Shown here one piece after another: positions 1 to 5,315 of a stretch of 8,951 nucleotides of DNA (positions within the stretch are counted from its first letter, which is position 1; every line of letters begins with the position of its first letter). The position numbers were made by a program, and so were the translations under genes. Origin of the DNA: Lentisphaerota bacterium. GTDB lineage: Bacteria > Verrucomicrobiota > Kiritimatiellia > RFP12 > UBA3636. The notes under the pieces were generated by a model. It did not search any database, was not told the DNA's origin, and worked only from the letters and a program-made list of their open reading frames with translations. Location of the stretch: contig JAAZFF010000315.1 of the NCBI GenBank assembly GCA_012511845.1, positions 1 through 8,951 of the forward strand. The letters are read 5' to 3'.

Positions 1-47
1 GGGAGCCCTGAGCGCCAGCTCGGGTTCTGCTTGAGTAATGGCATAAT

Positions 48-77
48 CGTTCTCGTTCTTGTTCACGTACTCGTACA
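48..77. repeat. Hexanucleotide tandem array, consensus CGTWCT, five units
   Basis: Five consecutive 6-base units can be read: CGTTCT, CGTTCT, TGTTCA, CGTACT, CGTACA. The register is exact and the drift between units is at most two bases from the consensus. Three more GTAC words follow at 109-112, 122-125 and 143-146, so the degraded repeat probably extends to about base 146. I recall similar CTCGTACTCG-type tracts next to S23/four-helix-bundle genes in other bacteria, but no such gene is visible here. Confidence 0.75.
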
Positions 78-151
78 TGATTTGGTCGAGTTTCATACTC
101 ATCCACGTGTACGGGAAACGTGTACCGCTTCGCTGTGAATGTGTACGAACC

Positions 152-163
152 CCGGCAAGCCGG
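152..163. repeat. Short GC hairpin CCGGC-AA-GCCGG
   Basis: A perfect 5-bp inverted repeat with a 2-base centre. Its core GGCAAGCCG (154-162) recurs exactly at 297-305, so the two are probably copies of one small intergenic element. With a 2-base centre the real fold would lose one pair. Confidence 0.5.
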
Positions 164-164
164 A

Positions 165-192
165 CAGTGGTCAGTGTGCAGTGGACAGTGGG
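165..192. repeat. Heptanucleotide tandem array CAGTGNN, four units
   Basis: CAGTG occurs at 165, 172, 179 and 186, an exact 7-base period: CAGTGGT, CAGTGTG, CAGTGGA, CAGTGGG. The preceding GGA (162-164) is compatible with the tail of a fifth, worn unit. Heptads of the CAGTGGA type are a known kind of intergenic microsatellite in several bacterial groups. Strand slippage could change the copy number. Confidence 0.8.
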
Positions 193-220
193 TAGTTTTC
201 TCATGAGCTGCAGACTGTAG

Positions 221-240
221 CACGGACATTCCTGTCTGTG
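221..240. repeat. REP-like hairpin CACGGACA-TTCC-TGTCTGTG
   Basis: Two 8-base arms pair across a TTCC loop with one G-T wobble (224/237). There is no T-run after it, so it is not a good terminator. The compact palindrome in a gene-free, repeat-rich stretch looks like a dispersed REP-like unit. The dispersed nature is an inference, since only one copy is in the window. Confidence 0.5.
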
Positions 241-282
241 GCCGCCTGCCGGGTGATTGCTGAGAAGGTAGGGCTGGTTTCT

Positions 283-320
283 CCGCAAACCGCCGGGGCA
301 AGCCGCAAACCGCTGCGGTT
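283..320. repeat. 11-base direct repeat (CCGCAAACCGC) with a following hairpin
   Basis: CCGCAAACCGC occurs exactly at 283-293 and 303-313, a 20-base spacing close to two helical turns. The second copy leads into an inverted repeat, AACCG (308-312) against CGGTT (316-320) with a CTG loop, extendable to GC/GC with one bulged A. This could be part of the repeat cluster or a protein-binding pair upstream of the aroA promoter; the sequence does not decide. Confidence 0.5.
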
Positions 321-356
321 GCCAGGTGACGGCAGATCGAACGAGCACCCTGCGCT

Positions 357-366
357 GAGTCGACTC
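357..366. promoter_or_regulatory. Perfect 10-bp palindrome abutting the aroA -35 box (possible operator)
   Basis: GAGTCGACTC is a perfect 10-bp palindrome that ends exactly where the proposed -35 hexamer TTGTTT begins. The position suits a repressor or activator site for the aro unit. There is only one copy, so it may be chance. Confidence 0.3.
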
Positions 367-395
367 TTGTTTATACATTCTTGATAAGCTACAAT
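367..395 (+). promoter_or_regulatory. Sigma70-type promoter of aroA, predicted leaderless transcript
   Basis: The -35 is TTGTTT (367-372) and the -10 is TACAAT (390-395), separated by 17 bases. The aroA ATG starts only 9 bases after the last base of the -10 (8 bases between), so transcription should begin at or within a base or two of the start codon. No Shine-Dalgarno sequence precedes the ATG, which agrees with a leaderless mRNA. mutL has the same arrangement. Confidence 0.6.
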
Positions 396-403
396 ATGGC
401 GCA

Positions 404-1618
404 ATGCAAAAAGTTATTATTACACCATGCCATCTCGAAGGCAGGGTTACTCCTCCGCCTTCAAAAAGTTTTCTGCACCGCGGACTGTTCTGTTCTGCGC
501 TGGCAGGAGATCTCTCTCTATGTGAAATTCCGGCTTCGTACAAGATTTCCGTTGATGTGGCAGTGTCTCTACAGTGCCTCAAACAATTACTGGCAGCTGA
601 AAAAAGCGGTGAAAGGATAATTTTAAACTGCAGGGAATCAGGCACAACTTTACGTTTTATTATTCCTGTATTGGCAGCCCTTGGAATTGAAGCGGTCGTA
701 AAAGGTGAAGGTCGCCTACCCTCTCGTCCGCTGGCAGAATATGAGAAGGTTTTTGGAAACAGCGGTATAAATCTTGTCTTACCGGGAAATGGCAAATTTC
801 TTCCTCTTGAAATTTCAGGCAAGCTCTCGCCCGGCACCTTTCATCTTCCGGGGGGAGTAAGTTCGCAATATTTTTCCGGGCTGCTTCTGGCACTTTCCCT
901 GCTCGATTCCGACTCTGAAATTGTTATTACCACACCACTTGAATCAGAGCCTTATGTGAACATGACGCTCGATGTTATGAAACACTTCGGTGTTGCGGCA
1001 AAGCGAACGGAGAGAGGTTATCTGGTGCCTGGCAAGCAGCAATACAGGACTGACAAGCAGTACGTTGCAGAGGTAGATTTTTCGCAGGCTTCATTCTGGC
1101 TTTTGGCAGCTTATCTGGGGCATGATATAAATGTTGAAAATTTACCTGAAAGAACATCACAAGGAGATAGTGCTTTCTCTTCAATATTAAAAGAATTTTT
1201 GAAAAAAACTGATGATGTTTGTGAAATTGATGTTTCGCAAACTCCCGATATAGTACCGCCTCTTGCAGCGGCAGCTTCTGCATCCGGGCGCACTGCAAAG
1301 ATTATAAACGCCAAACGGCTAAGGTATAAAGAAAGCGATCGTATTGAATCTACTCTTGCAATGTTGCATTCATTCGGAGTACATGCTGAATCGTTTTCGG
1401 ACGGCATGATCATATATCCGCATAAACTTCCATACTCTGCAGGCGTGGTTGATGGGGCAGGCGATCACAGGATTGTAATGACTGCAGCTGTAATGGCAAC
1501 CAGGGCTTCAGGAGAAGTTACTATAAATGGCAGTAACGCCATAACAAAATCATACCCTGATTTTTTCGAAGTTTTCAGGGCAATAGGAGGAAGGGCAAAT
1601 GAGCTCGATTTGGGGTGA
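404..1618 (+). CDS. aroA: 3-phosphoshikimate 1-carboxyvinyltransferase (EPSP synthase)
   Basis: Cytoplasmic enzyme that joins phosphoenolpyruvate to shikimate 3-phosphate in the sixth step of the shikimate pathway. The 404-residue protein shows the family blocks in order: PPSKSFLHR (18-26, substrate-binding Lys21/Ser22/Arg26), ESGTTLRF (78-85), RLPSRPL (104-110), SSQ (153-155), SEPYVNMT (181-188), DFSQASF (225-231), PDIVPPLA (281-288, with the conserved catalytic-loop Asp282), RLRYKESDRI (305-314, Glu310), DHR (354-356) and ITKSYPDFF (380-388, Lys382). All key residues appear present. It is somewhat shorter than the 427-residue E. coli enzyme. The residue after Arg84 is Phe rather than the Pro of E. 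coli-type enzymes, as in Clostridium-like versions; glyphosate tolerance cannot be judged from this. ATG 404 is chosen because homology starts at once and a promoter sits directly before it. The end overlaps aroC by 20 bases. Confidence 0.96.
   Translation: MQKVIITPCHLEGRVTPPPSKSFLHRGLFCSALAGDLSLCEIPASYKISVDVAVSLQCLKQLLAAEKSGERIILNCRESGTTLRFIIPVLAALGIEAVVKGEGRLPSRPLAEYEKVFGNSGINLVLPGNGKFLPLEISGKLSPGTFHLPGGVSSQYFSGLLLALSLLDSDSEIVITTPLESEPYVNMTLDVMKHFGVAAKRTERGYLVPGKQQYRTDKQYVAEVDFSQASFWLLAAYLGHDINVENLPERTSQGDSAFSSILKEFLKKTDDVCEIDVSQTPDIVPPLAAAASASGRTAKIINAKRLRYKESDRIESTLAMLHSFGVHAESFSDGMIIYPHKLPYSAGVVDGAGDHRIVMTAAVMATRASGEVTINGSNAITKSYPDFFEVFRAIGGRANELDLG
1585..1590 (+). promoter_or_regulatory. 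Strong Shine-Dalgarno (AGGAGG) for aroC, inside aroA
   Basis: AGGAGG lies 8 bases before the aroC ATG (1599) and within the last codons of aroA. It fixes the aroC start and points to translational coupling. The contrast with aroA, rnhC, xseA and mutL, none of which has a clear SD, is notable. Confidence 0.75.
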
Positions 1619-2660
1619 CAAAATTAAGGTAAGCCTTTTCGGCGAATCGCACGGAGCAGGTATCGGGGTTGTTATTGATGGTCTTCCACCGGGCTTTGAA
1701 CTCGATATGGATAAGATATCTGCTCACATGAAGCGGCGCGCTCCCGGGGATTTTCCCTGGTCAACAAGACGCAAGGAAGCTGATATTCCTGAAATCCTGT
1801 CCGGATTTTTTAACGGGAAAACGTGCGGTACACCGTTGGCAGCCGTAATACGGAATACGGATACGAGACCAATCGACTATTCTGATCTTATTGCGAAACC
1901 GCGCCCGGGTCATGCAGACATTACAGGACGACTTCGCTACAAGGGAGCAAATGACCCGCGTGGAGGCGGTCATTTTTCAGGACGCATTACTGCTCCGCTT
2001 ACTTTTGCAGGTGCTATATGTCTGCAGATTCTGGAATCTCATGGCGTAGAAATAAGTGCTCACATTAAGGAAATAGCAGGTATCCCGGACAAACCGGATG
2101 CTGCTTCCAGTTCTATACCTCCGGCACAGAAGACATTTCCCGTTTATAATGATGAACAGGGAGAATTGATGAAACAGGCAATACAGGATGCGTTCTTTAA
2201 AACAAATTCTGTCGGAGGAATTATTGAAGTAACAGCAACAAATTTCCCTGCCGGGCTCGGCGATCCCTTTTTCTACAGTATAGAAAGCAGAGTCTCTGCT
2301 ATAATGTTTTCGATTCCCGCTGTCAAAGGAATCGAGTTCGGGAAAGGATTCGAGGTAGCCCGTTCAACCGGAAGCGAAAACAACGATACGCCTGTTATGA
2401 TTGACGGAAATATTATTTCCCGTAAAACCAACAACTCGGGAGGCATAGAAGGCGGTATTTCCAACGGTATGCCTATCATTGTTCGCTGTGCTTTTAAGCC
2501 GACTTCTTCCATAGCTCTTGAACAGGATACTGTTAATCTGGAAACAATGAAAAACGATAAAGTATCCATACGAGGACGGCATGATCCCTGCGTTGTACCT
2601 CGTGCTGTTCCAGTTGTTGAAAGCGCTTTAGCAATAGCGCTGTTGAATTTACTAGTCTAG
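1599..2660 (+). CDS. aroC: Chorismate synthase
   Basis: Converts EPSP to chorismate, the last step of the shikimate pathway, using reduced FMN without net redox change. The 353-residue protein is a normal full length. Visible family blocks are GESHG (15-19) with His18, the RRAPG turn (46-50), RPGHAD (102-107) with His105, GGHFSGR (123-129), the GGIEGGISNG flavin/substrate block (281-290) and RHDPCVVPRA (327-336) with Asp329. His18 and His105 match the two catalytic histidines known in the family. The start is set by the AGGAGG sequence 8 bases upstream. The gene overlaps aroA by 20 bases in another frame, so the two enzymes, consecutive in the pathway, are probably made together. Whether the enzyme is monofunctional or has its own flavin reductase activity cannot be told; no reductase gene is adjacent. 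Confidence 0.97.
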   Translation: MSSIWGDKIKVSLFGESHGAGIGVVIDGLPPGFELDMDKISAHMKRRAPGDFPWSTRRKEADIPEILSGFFNGKTCGTPLAAVIRNTDTRPIDYSDLIAKPRPGHADITGRLRYKGANDPRGGGHFSGRITAPLTFAGAICLQILESHGVEISAHIKEIAGIPDKPDAASSSIPPAQKTFPVYNDEQGELMKQAIQDAFFKTNSVGGIIEVTATNFPAGLGDPFFYSIESRVSAIMFSIPAVKGIEFGKGFEVARSTGSENNDTPVMIDGNIISRKTNNSGGIEGGISNGMPIIVRCAFKPTSSIALEQDTVNLETMKNDKVSIRGRHDPCVVPRAVPVVESALAIALLNLLV

Positions 2661-2741
2661 CAGAGAGTCTATTCTTTTGTTACTATGTTTGAAAATTTTA
2701 GACTGGAATAATCATACGTTTCTTTTTTGATATTTAACACT

Positions 2742-3764
2742 ATGGCTTCAAAAACATCATTTTCATTTGCACTCGACAGTTCCCAGCAGGATATTTTGGC
2801 TGAATTGCTGGAGACGGGAAATTATAAACCAAAAAAAGTTCCGTATACGCGTATAGCTGTTGAAGCTCCATCGTGGAAATGTAATGTATCATTGTACAAT
2901 TCCGGAAAATGTCTCATTCAGGGAGCCGGAGCAGAAGATTTTGTGCTGAATGTCATGGAACCATTTGTCCTGAAAAGTGCATCAGTCGGGTATGTAACCG
3001 AGGAGGATGAATTATCAGAAGAGGCTCTTTCAGCTCACATGGGTGTTGACGAAAGCGGTAAGGGAGATTTTTTTGGGCCGCTCGTTATATCTGCTGCATT
3101 TACTAATGAAAATCTTGCCAGAAAACTTCTGAAAGCTGGTGTGAAGGATAGCAAACGTATCACAAGCGACAAAGCTGCACTCGCGATAGCAGCAAAAATA
3201 AGAGATATCCTCGGTCCCAATCGCTGCACAGTCGTCCGTATTGGAAATTCCACCTACAACCGCCTATATACAAAGATGCGCAGCGTAAATAGAATACTGT
3301 CCTGGGGGCATGCACGCTGCATAGAAAATTTGCTTGCAACCGTACCCTCATGCACTAAAGCCATTTCAGACCAATTCGGCAATAAGGAATCGATAGAACG
3401 GGCACTTTTAAAAAAAGGAAGAGACATAGAACTTGTGCAGCGACATCGAGCTGAAACAGATATTGCTGTAGCTGCTGCTTCTATCCTTGCACGTGAGGGG
3501 TTCCTTCTGAGCCTCAAAGAATTGGAAAAGAAATACAACGTACCTTTTCCGAAAGGAGCTTCAGAAAAAGTACGTGAAACGGCTGTAAAACTTGTAAAAG
3601 AACATGGACCAGAAATCCTGATTGAGACGTCGAAATGTCACTTCAAGACGCTTGATGTTGTTTTTACAGAAACAGGGCACTCACGTGCGGACATGCCACC
3701 GGAAGGGCAAGTTGTTTCGCAAACCTATTCAAAAGAAAAATTTATAACCCGCAATAAGAAATAG
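2742..3764 (+). CDS. rnhC: Ribonuclease HIII
   Basis: Endoribonuclease that cuts the RNA strand of RNA-DNA hybrids, acting in R-loop and primer removal. From ATG 2742 it has 340 residues. The N-terminal ~90 residues match the position of the TBP-like substrate-binding domain that marks RNase HIII and separates it from HII. The catalytic domain opens with GVDESGKGDFFGPLV (101-115; acidic Asp103, Glu104), then KDSKRI (135-140), DQF (210-212, acidic Asp210) and AETDIAVAAASILAR (237-251). An in-frame TTG at 2727 would add five residues, but the ATG is preferred; neither start has a Shine-Dalgarno sequence. A GATATT word 7 bases before the ATG could be a -10 for a leaderless message, but no -35 is visible. 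The gene follows aroC by 81 bases without a convincing terminator, so readthrough from the aro genes is possible. Confidence 0.93.
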   Translation: MASKTSFSFALDSSQQDILAELLETGNYKPKKVPYTRIAVEAPSWKCNVSLYNSGKCLIQGAGAEDFVLNVMEPFVLKSASVGYVTEEDELSEEALSAHMGVDESGKGDFFGPLVISAAFTNENLARKLLKAGVKDSKRITSDKAALAIAAKIRDILGPNRCTVVRIGNSTYNRLYTKMRSVNRILSWGHARCIENLLATVPSCTKAISDQFGNKESIERALLKKGRDIELVQRHRAETDIAVAAASILAREGFLLSLKELEKKYNVPFPKGASEKVRETAVKLVKEHGPEILIETSKCHFKTLDVVFTETGHSRADMPPEGQVVSQTYSKEKFITRNKK

Positions 3765-3802
3765 CCTTCCAGGACAATTTTAAGCGGCAAAACAGGTATT
3801 TT

Positions 3803-4663
3803 ATGCAAGAACCTCTAATTTATTGGATTTTTTTAATATTTCAACTTTTCGTATGGATCTACATTATATCCTCTTTAAGTCGAGATGTATTCTTTAATTT
3901 ATACGTTAATCGCGTCCGTACACTGCTTTTTCGTCCCGTTACCTGGATTCAGAACATAGCCCCGAAATGCCCTGAGTGGCTGGCAGCTATCATATTGTTT
4001 ATCTTGGCAATTGTTTTTCAAGGAGCGATTATAAAAGCAATATCACTGCCTATTCAGCAAAGGTTTGGTTACAGCTGGATTAACGCAGATTTGATGTCAT
4101 TCTATAAAACAGCCGGTTTTATTGGTTTATCGTTTTTTCTTTTTATTTGTAAACTCAACATCATACGGATGGCGATGTGCTGGCGATTTGGAGTAAAATC
4201 CCGATCGAACGTTGTAGAAAGCCTGAACACTGCTACGGCTCCTCTCTCGCTGCTTCCTCTTAAATATTCAGCCGTGCTTACATTTGTCACAATGTTTGCA
4301 ATTGTAAATGGAATGATGTTTTTTTATAAAACAAGCTCTCTTCAGATTCAAACAGATTCCTTCACGGCGTTGGTCAAGTGGTTCCCCACGACTTTAAAGC
4401 TTGCACTATTAGCCATCGCTGATGTGCTGGTTTTAATGCGCACCCTCATAATAGCCGTGTTTATTGTTCAGATCGCCGGGATGATCATGTCAAACAGGAC
4501 AATAACAGGCATGGCTGGAGAGTGGTTCTCAGAAATCTCCCGGCTATTTTTAAATAGGCCCTTTGTTGTGGGAGGAATAATTAATCTGACACCGCTGATT
4601 GCACTATTCGTCCTGGATTTTGCACACAAGATTTTAATCGGCTTTATTTCAGGTCTATTTTAA
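3803..4663 (+). CDS. Uncharacterised integral membrane protein, possible duplicated YggT-like architecture
   Basis: I do not recognise this 286-residue protein with certainty. It is strongly hydrophobic with about six likely membrane segments, roughly residues 6-24, 58-80, 104-120, 152-174, 196-226 (long, possibly two) and 255-276; there is no cleavable signal peptide. Two parts look alike in layout: a membrane segment, a polar stretch containing RP (RPVTW at 44-48, NRPFVVGG at 251-258), then a membrane segment. In the second part NLTPLIALFVL (261-271) resembles the D(L)SP-plus-helix block of YggT-family proteins, and MRTLIIAVF (212-220) resembles the first YggT helix. I infer a protein made of two YggT-like halves; the role of YggT proteins themselves is poorly defined. 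The gene starts 38 bases after rnhC with only a weak AGG as ribosome site and is probably co-transcribed with it. Its base composition is AT-rich, as expected for a membrane protein. Confidence 0.8.
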   Translation: MQEPLIYWIFLIFQLFVWIYIISSLSRDVFFNLYVNRVRTLLFRPVTWIQNIAPKCPEWLAAIILFILAIVFQGAIIKAISLPIQQRFGYSWINADLMSFYKTAGFIGLSFFLFICKLNIIRMAMCWRFGVKSRSNVVESLNTATAPLSLLPLKYSAVLTFVTMFAIVNGMMFFYKTSSLQIQTDSFTALVKWFPTTLKLALLAIADVLVLMRTLIIAVFIVQIAGMIMSNRTITGMAGEWFSEISRLFLNRPFVVGGIINLTPLIALFVLDFAHKILIGFISGLF

Positions 4664-4673
4664 ACAGCAGAAA

Positions 4674-4720
4674 AACCTCCGATTTTAAAGGATGGTTGCA
4701 AGATCCTCAAATTCGGAGTT
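4674..4720. terminator. Long imperfect hairpin after the forward gene run, candidate bidirectional terminator
   Basis: CTCCGA (4677-4682) pairs with TCGGAG (4713-4718), continued by TTT/AAA after one mismatch, and an inner AGGAT/ATCCT stem (4689-4693/4703-4707) closes a 9-base loop. It begins 10 bases after the membrane-protein stop. On the reverse strand the stem runs straight into TTTTT (complement of 4671-4675); on the forward strand T5 comes only 13 bases later (4733-4737). It could therefore stop transcription from either side, better from the right. Confidence 0.5.
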
Positions 4721-4750
4721 AGAACTCTCAAATTTTTGCCTCACAATAAA

Positions 4751-4775
4751 ATATAACACTTCCGACGTGTTATAT
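4751..4775. terminator. Perfect 9-bp inverted repeat ATATAACAC/GTGTTATAT between convergent genes
   Basis: Two perfect 9-base arms flank the 7-base centre TTCCGAC. CGTTTT follows on the forward strand, and the complement of ATAAA gives T-rich sequence on the reverse strand. The stem is AT-rich and so weak for intrinsic termination, but the location between convergent genes supports a terminator role. A protein-binding palindrome is the alternative. Confidence 0.45.
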
Positions 4776-4836
4776 CGTTTTGAGACAGACTTTCCAGCCA
4801 GAGCGAAGCTTATAACCTATCTTGTTACAAACTGCA

Positions 4837-4859
4837 CTGCTGGCCGGGATTTTCAGCAG
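4837..4859 (-). terminator. Hairpin CTGCTG/CAGCAG just downstream of the RRM gene
   Basis: A perfect 6-bp inverted repeat with an 11-base loop lies 10 bases past the stop of the RRM gene. No U-tract follows it on the reverse strand, so it is at most a 3'-end stabilising structure, with real termination perhaps at the hairpins further left. Confidence 0.3.
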
Positions 4860-4868
4860 AGGTAAAAA

Positions 4869-5162
4869 CTACCAGCGTGAGCCACCACCGCGGCGATCAT
4901 AGCCACGGCGTTCACCACGCGGTTTCGGCTGCGATTCGTTGACGCGCAGTGTGCGTCCATCGCGCTCACGTCCGTTGATGGCCTCAATGGCGTTTTTGGC
5001 CTCGTTTTCATCGGGCATTTCGACAAAGCCGAAGCCCTTTGAACGGCCTGACATGCGGTCCACGCAAACGCGTGCTGAAGCGACATTTCCGTATTCAGCA
5101 AAAAGTTGCTGCAGAGCGTCATCTGTAGTCGAATAGGCCAAATTGCCAACGTAGATATCCAT
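4869..5162 (-). CDS. Small single-RRM RNA-binding protein with Arg/Gly-rich tail
   Basis: A 97-residue cytoplasmic protein with one RNA recognition motif. RNP2 is IYVGNL (3-8) and RNP1 is KGFGFVEM (42-49), with Tyr4, Phe44 and Phe46 at the RNA-stacking positions. Residues 80-97 form a basic tail rich in Arg and Gly that ends RGGGSRW. It resembles the cyanobacterial Rbp-type and other bacterial glycine-rich RRM proteins, several of which are cold-induced; the target RNA cannot be inferred. The start at base 5162 has AGGA about 5 bases upstream (5168-5171 on the forward strand), a good ribosome site. Base composition is about 56% G+C by hand count, clearly richer than the genes on either side, which could reflect high expression, the Arg/Gly content or transfer. 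It has its own promoter and lies separate from xseA. Confidence 0.93.
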   Translation of the reverse strand: MDIYVGNLAYSTTDDALQQLFAEYGNVASARVCVDRMSGRSKGFGFVEMPDENEAKNAIEAINGRERDGRTLRVNESQPKPRGERRGYDRRGGGSRW

Positions 5163-5189
5163 ATTAATCCTGATCTTTTATATTTTATC

Positions 5190-5202
5190 CCCACTTTGTG
5201 GG
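5190..5202 (-). promoter_or_regulatory. Hairpin CCCAC/GTGGG in the RRM gene leader
   Basis: A perfect 5-bp stem with a 3-base loop lies in the predicted 5' untranslated leader of the RRM gene, about 20 bases upstream of its ribosome site. Extended leaders with structure are common in cold-shock RNA-binding genes, so a thermosensor or stability role is possible. This is inference from position only. Confidence 0.35.
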
Positions 5203-5244
5203 TCACTTAATCATCTTCATTCCCAAAAAAGAAGACAAGTTGAG

Positions 5245-5273
5245 ATTATACTATTTGATATTCAGTTGCAAGA
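5245..5273 (-). promoter_or_regulatory. Promoter of the RRM gene with perfect -10 TATAAT
   Basis: On the reverse strand a perfect TATAAT (5250-5245) is preceded by TTGCAA at 15 bases (5271-5266) or TCTTGC at 17 bases (5273-5268). Transcription would start near base 5238, giving a leader of about 75 bases with a Shine-Dalgarno sequence, unlike the leaderless arrangement at aroA and mutL. Confidence 0.6.
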
Positions 5274-5274
5274 T

Positions 5275-5291
5275 AAAATAACTTTTATTTT
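5275..5291 (-). terminator. AT-only hairpin between xseA and the RRM promoter
   Basis: AAAATAA and TTATTTT form a perfect 7-bp inverted repeat with a 3-base loop, 24 bases past the xseA stop. With only A-T pairs it would be a weak terminator, but no better candidate lies between xseA and the RRM gene. Some xseA readthrough into the RRM gene is therefore likely. Confidence 0.3.
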
Positions 5292-5315
5292 CTTTTAACC
5301 TGATAAGAGAAAGTA

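Larger units (their letters stand above)
1..403. other. Gene-free, GC-rich intergenic region rich in short repeats
   Basis: No open frame here looks like a real gene. Short frames run in from the left edge (forward to a stop near base 138; reverse from an ATG at 102 to base 1), but they read through tandem repeats and have low-complexity translations. The first 360 bases are about 57% G+C by hand count, more than the neighbouring genes, which is unusual for a bacterial intergenic region. The stretch holds, in order, a hexamer tandem array (48-77), several GTAC words (67-146), a hairpin (152-163), a heptamer tandem array (165-192), a hairpin (221-240), an 11-base direct repeat (283-313), a hairpin (308-320), a 10-base palindrome (357-366) and the aroA promoter (367-395). 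A decayed mobile or repeat-rich locus is a reasonable inference, but no transposase or integrase remnant is visible. Confidence 0.7.

Noticed and set aside
1..102. Reverse-strand frame from ATG 102 to the left edge (34 codons visible), a possible partial gene divergent from aroA
   Set aside because: It reads through the hexamer array, has no ribosome site or promoter, and its translation resembles no family I know. It cannot be excluded without the sequence to the left.
1..138. Forward frame open from the left edge to a stop at about 138
   Set aside because: The translation is a Val/Leu-His-rich low-complexity run created by the repeats, so a real C-terminus is unlikely.
1..400. CRISPR array in the repeat-rich stretch
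   Set aside because: Repeats are 6-11 bases without regular unique spacers, and no cas gene is present.
201..404. Reverse 67-codon frame in the aroA upstream region
   Set aside because: It covers the hairpins, the palindrome and the aroA promoter, has no recognisable domain and no ribosome site.
975..1413. Two long reverse frames inside aroA
   Set aside because: They are shadows of a clearly homologous gene and have no motifs of their own.
2661..2741. Possible terminator between aroC and rnhC (AGTCT...AGACT)
   Set aside because: The arms are 5 bases with a loop of about 30 and no T-tract after them, too weak to call.
5203..5220. Five-codon upstream frame (MKMIK) in the RRM leader as a regulatory leader peptide
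   Set aside because: The purine-rich GGGA touches its ATG with no spacing, and so short a frame is expected by chance. It is mentioned only as part of the leader.
5163..5315. xseB (exonuclease VII small subunit) downstream of xseA
   Set aside because: The gap is too short for the normal 60-80 codons and no matching frame exists; xseB must lie elsewhere.
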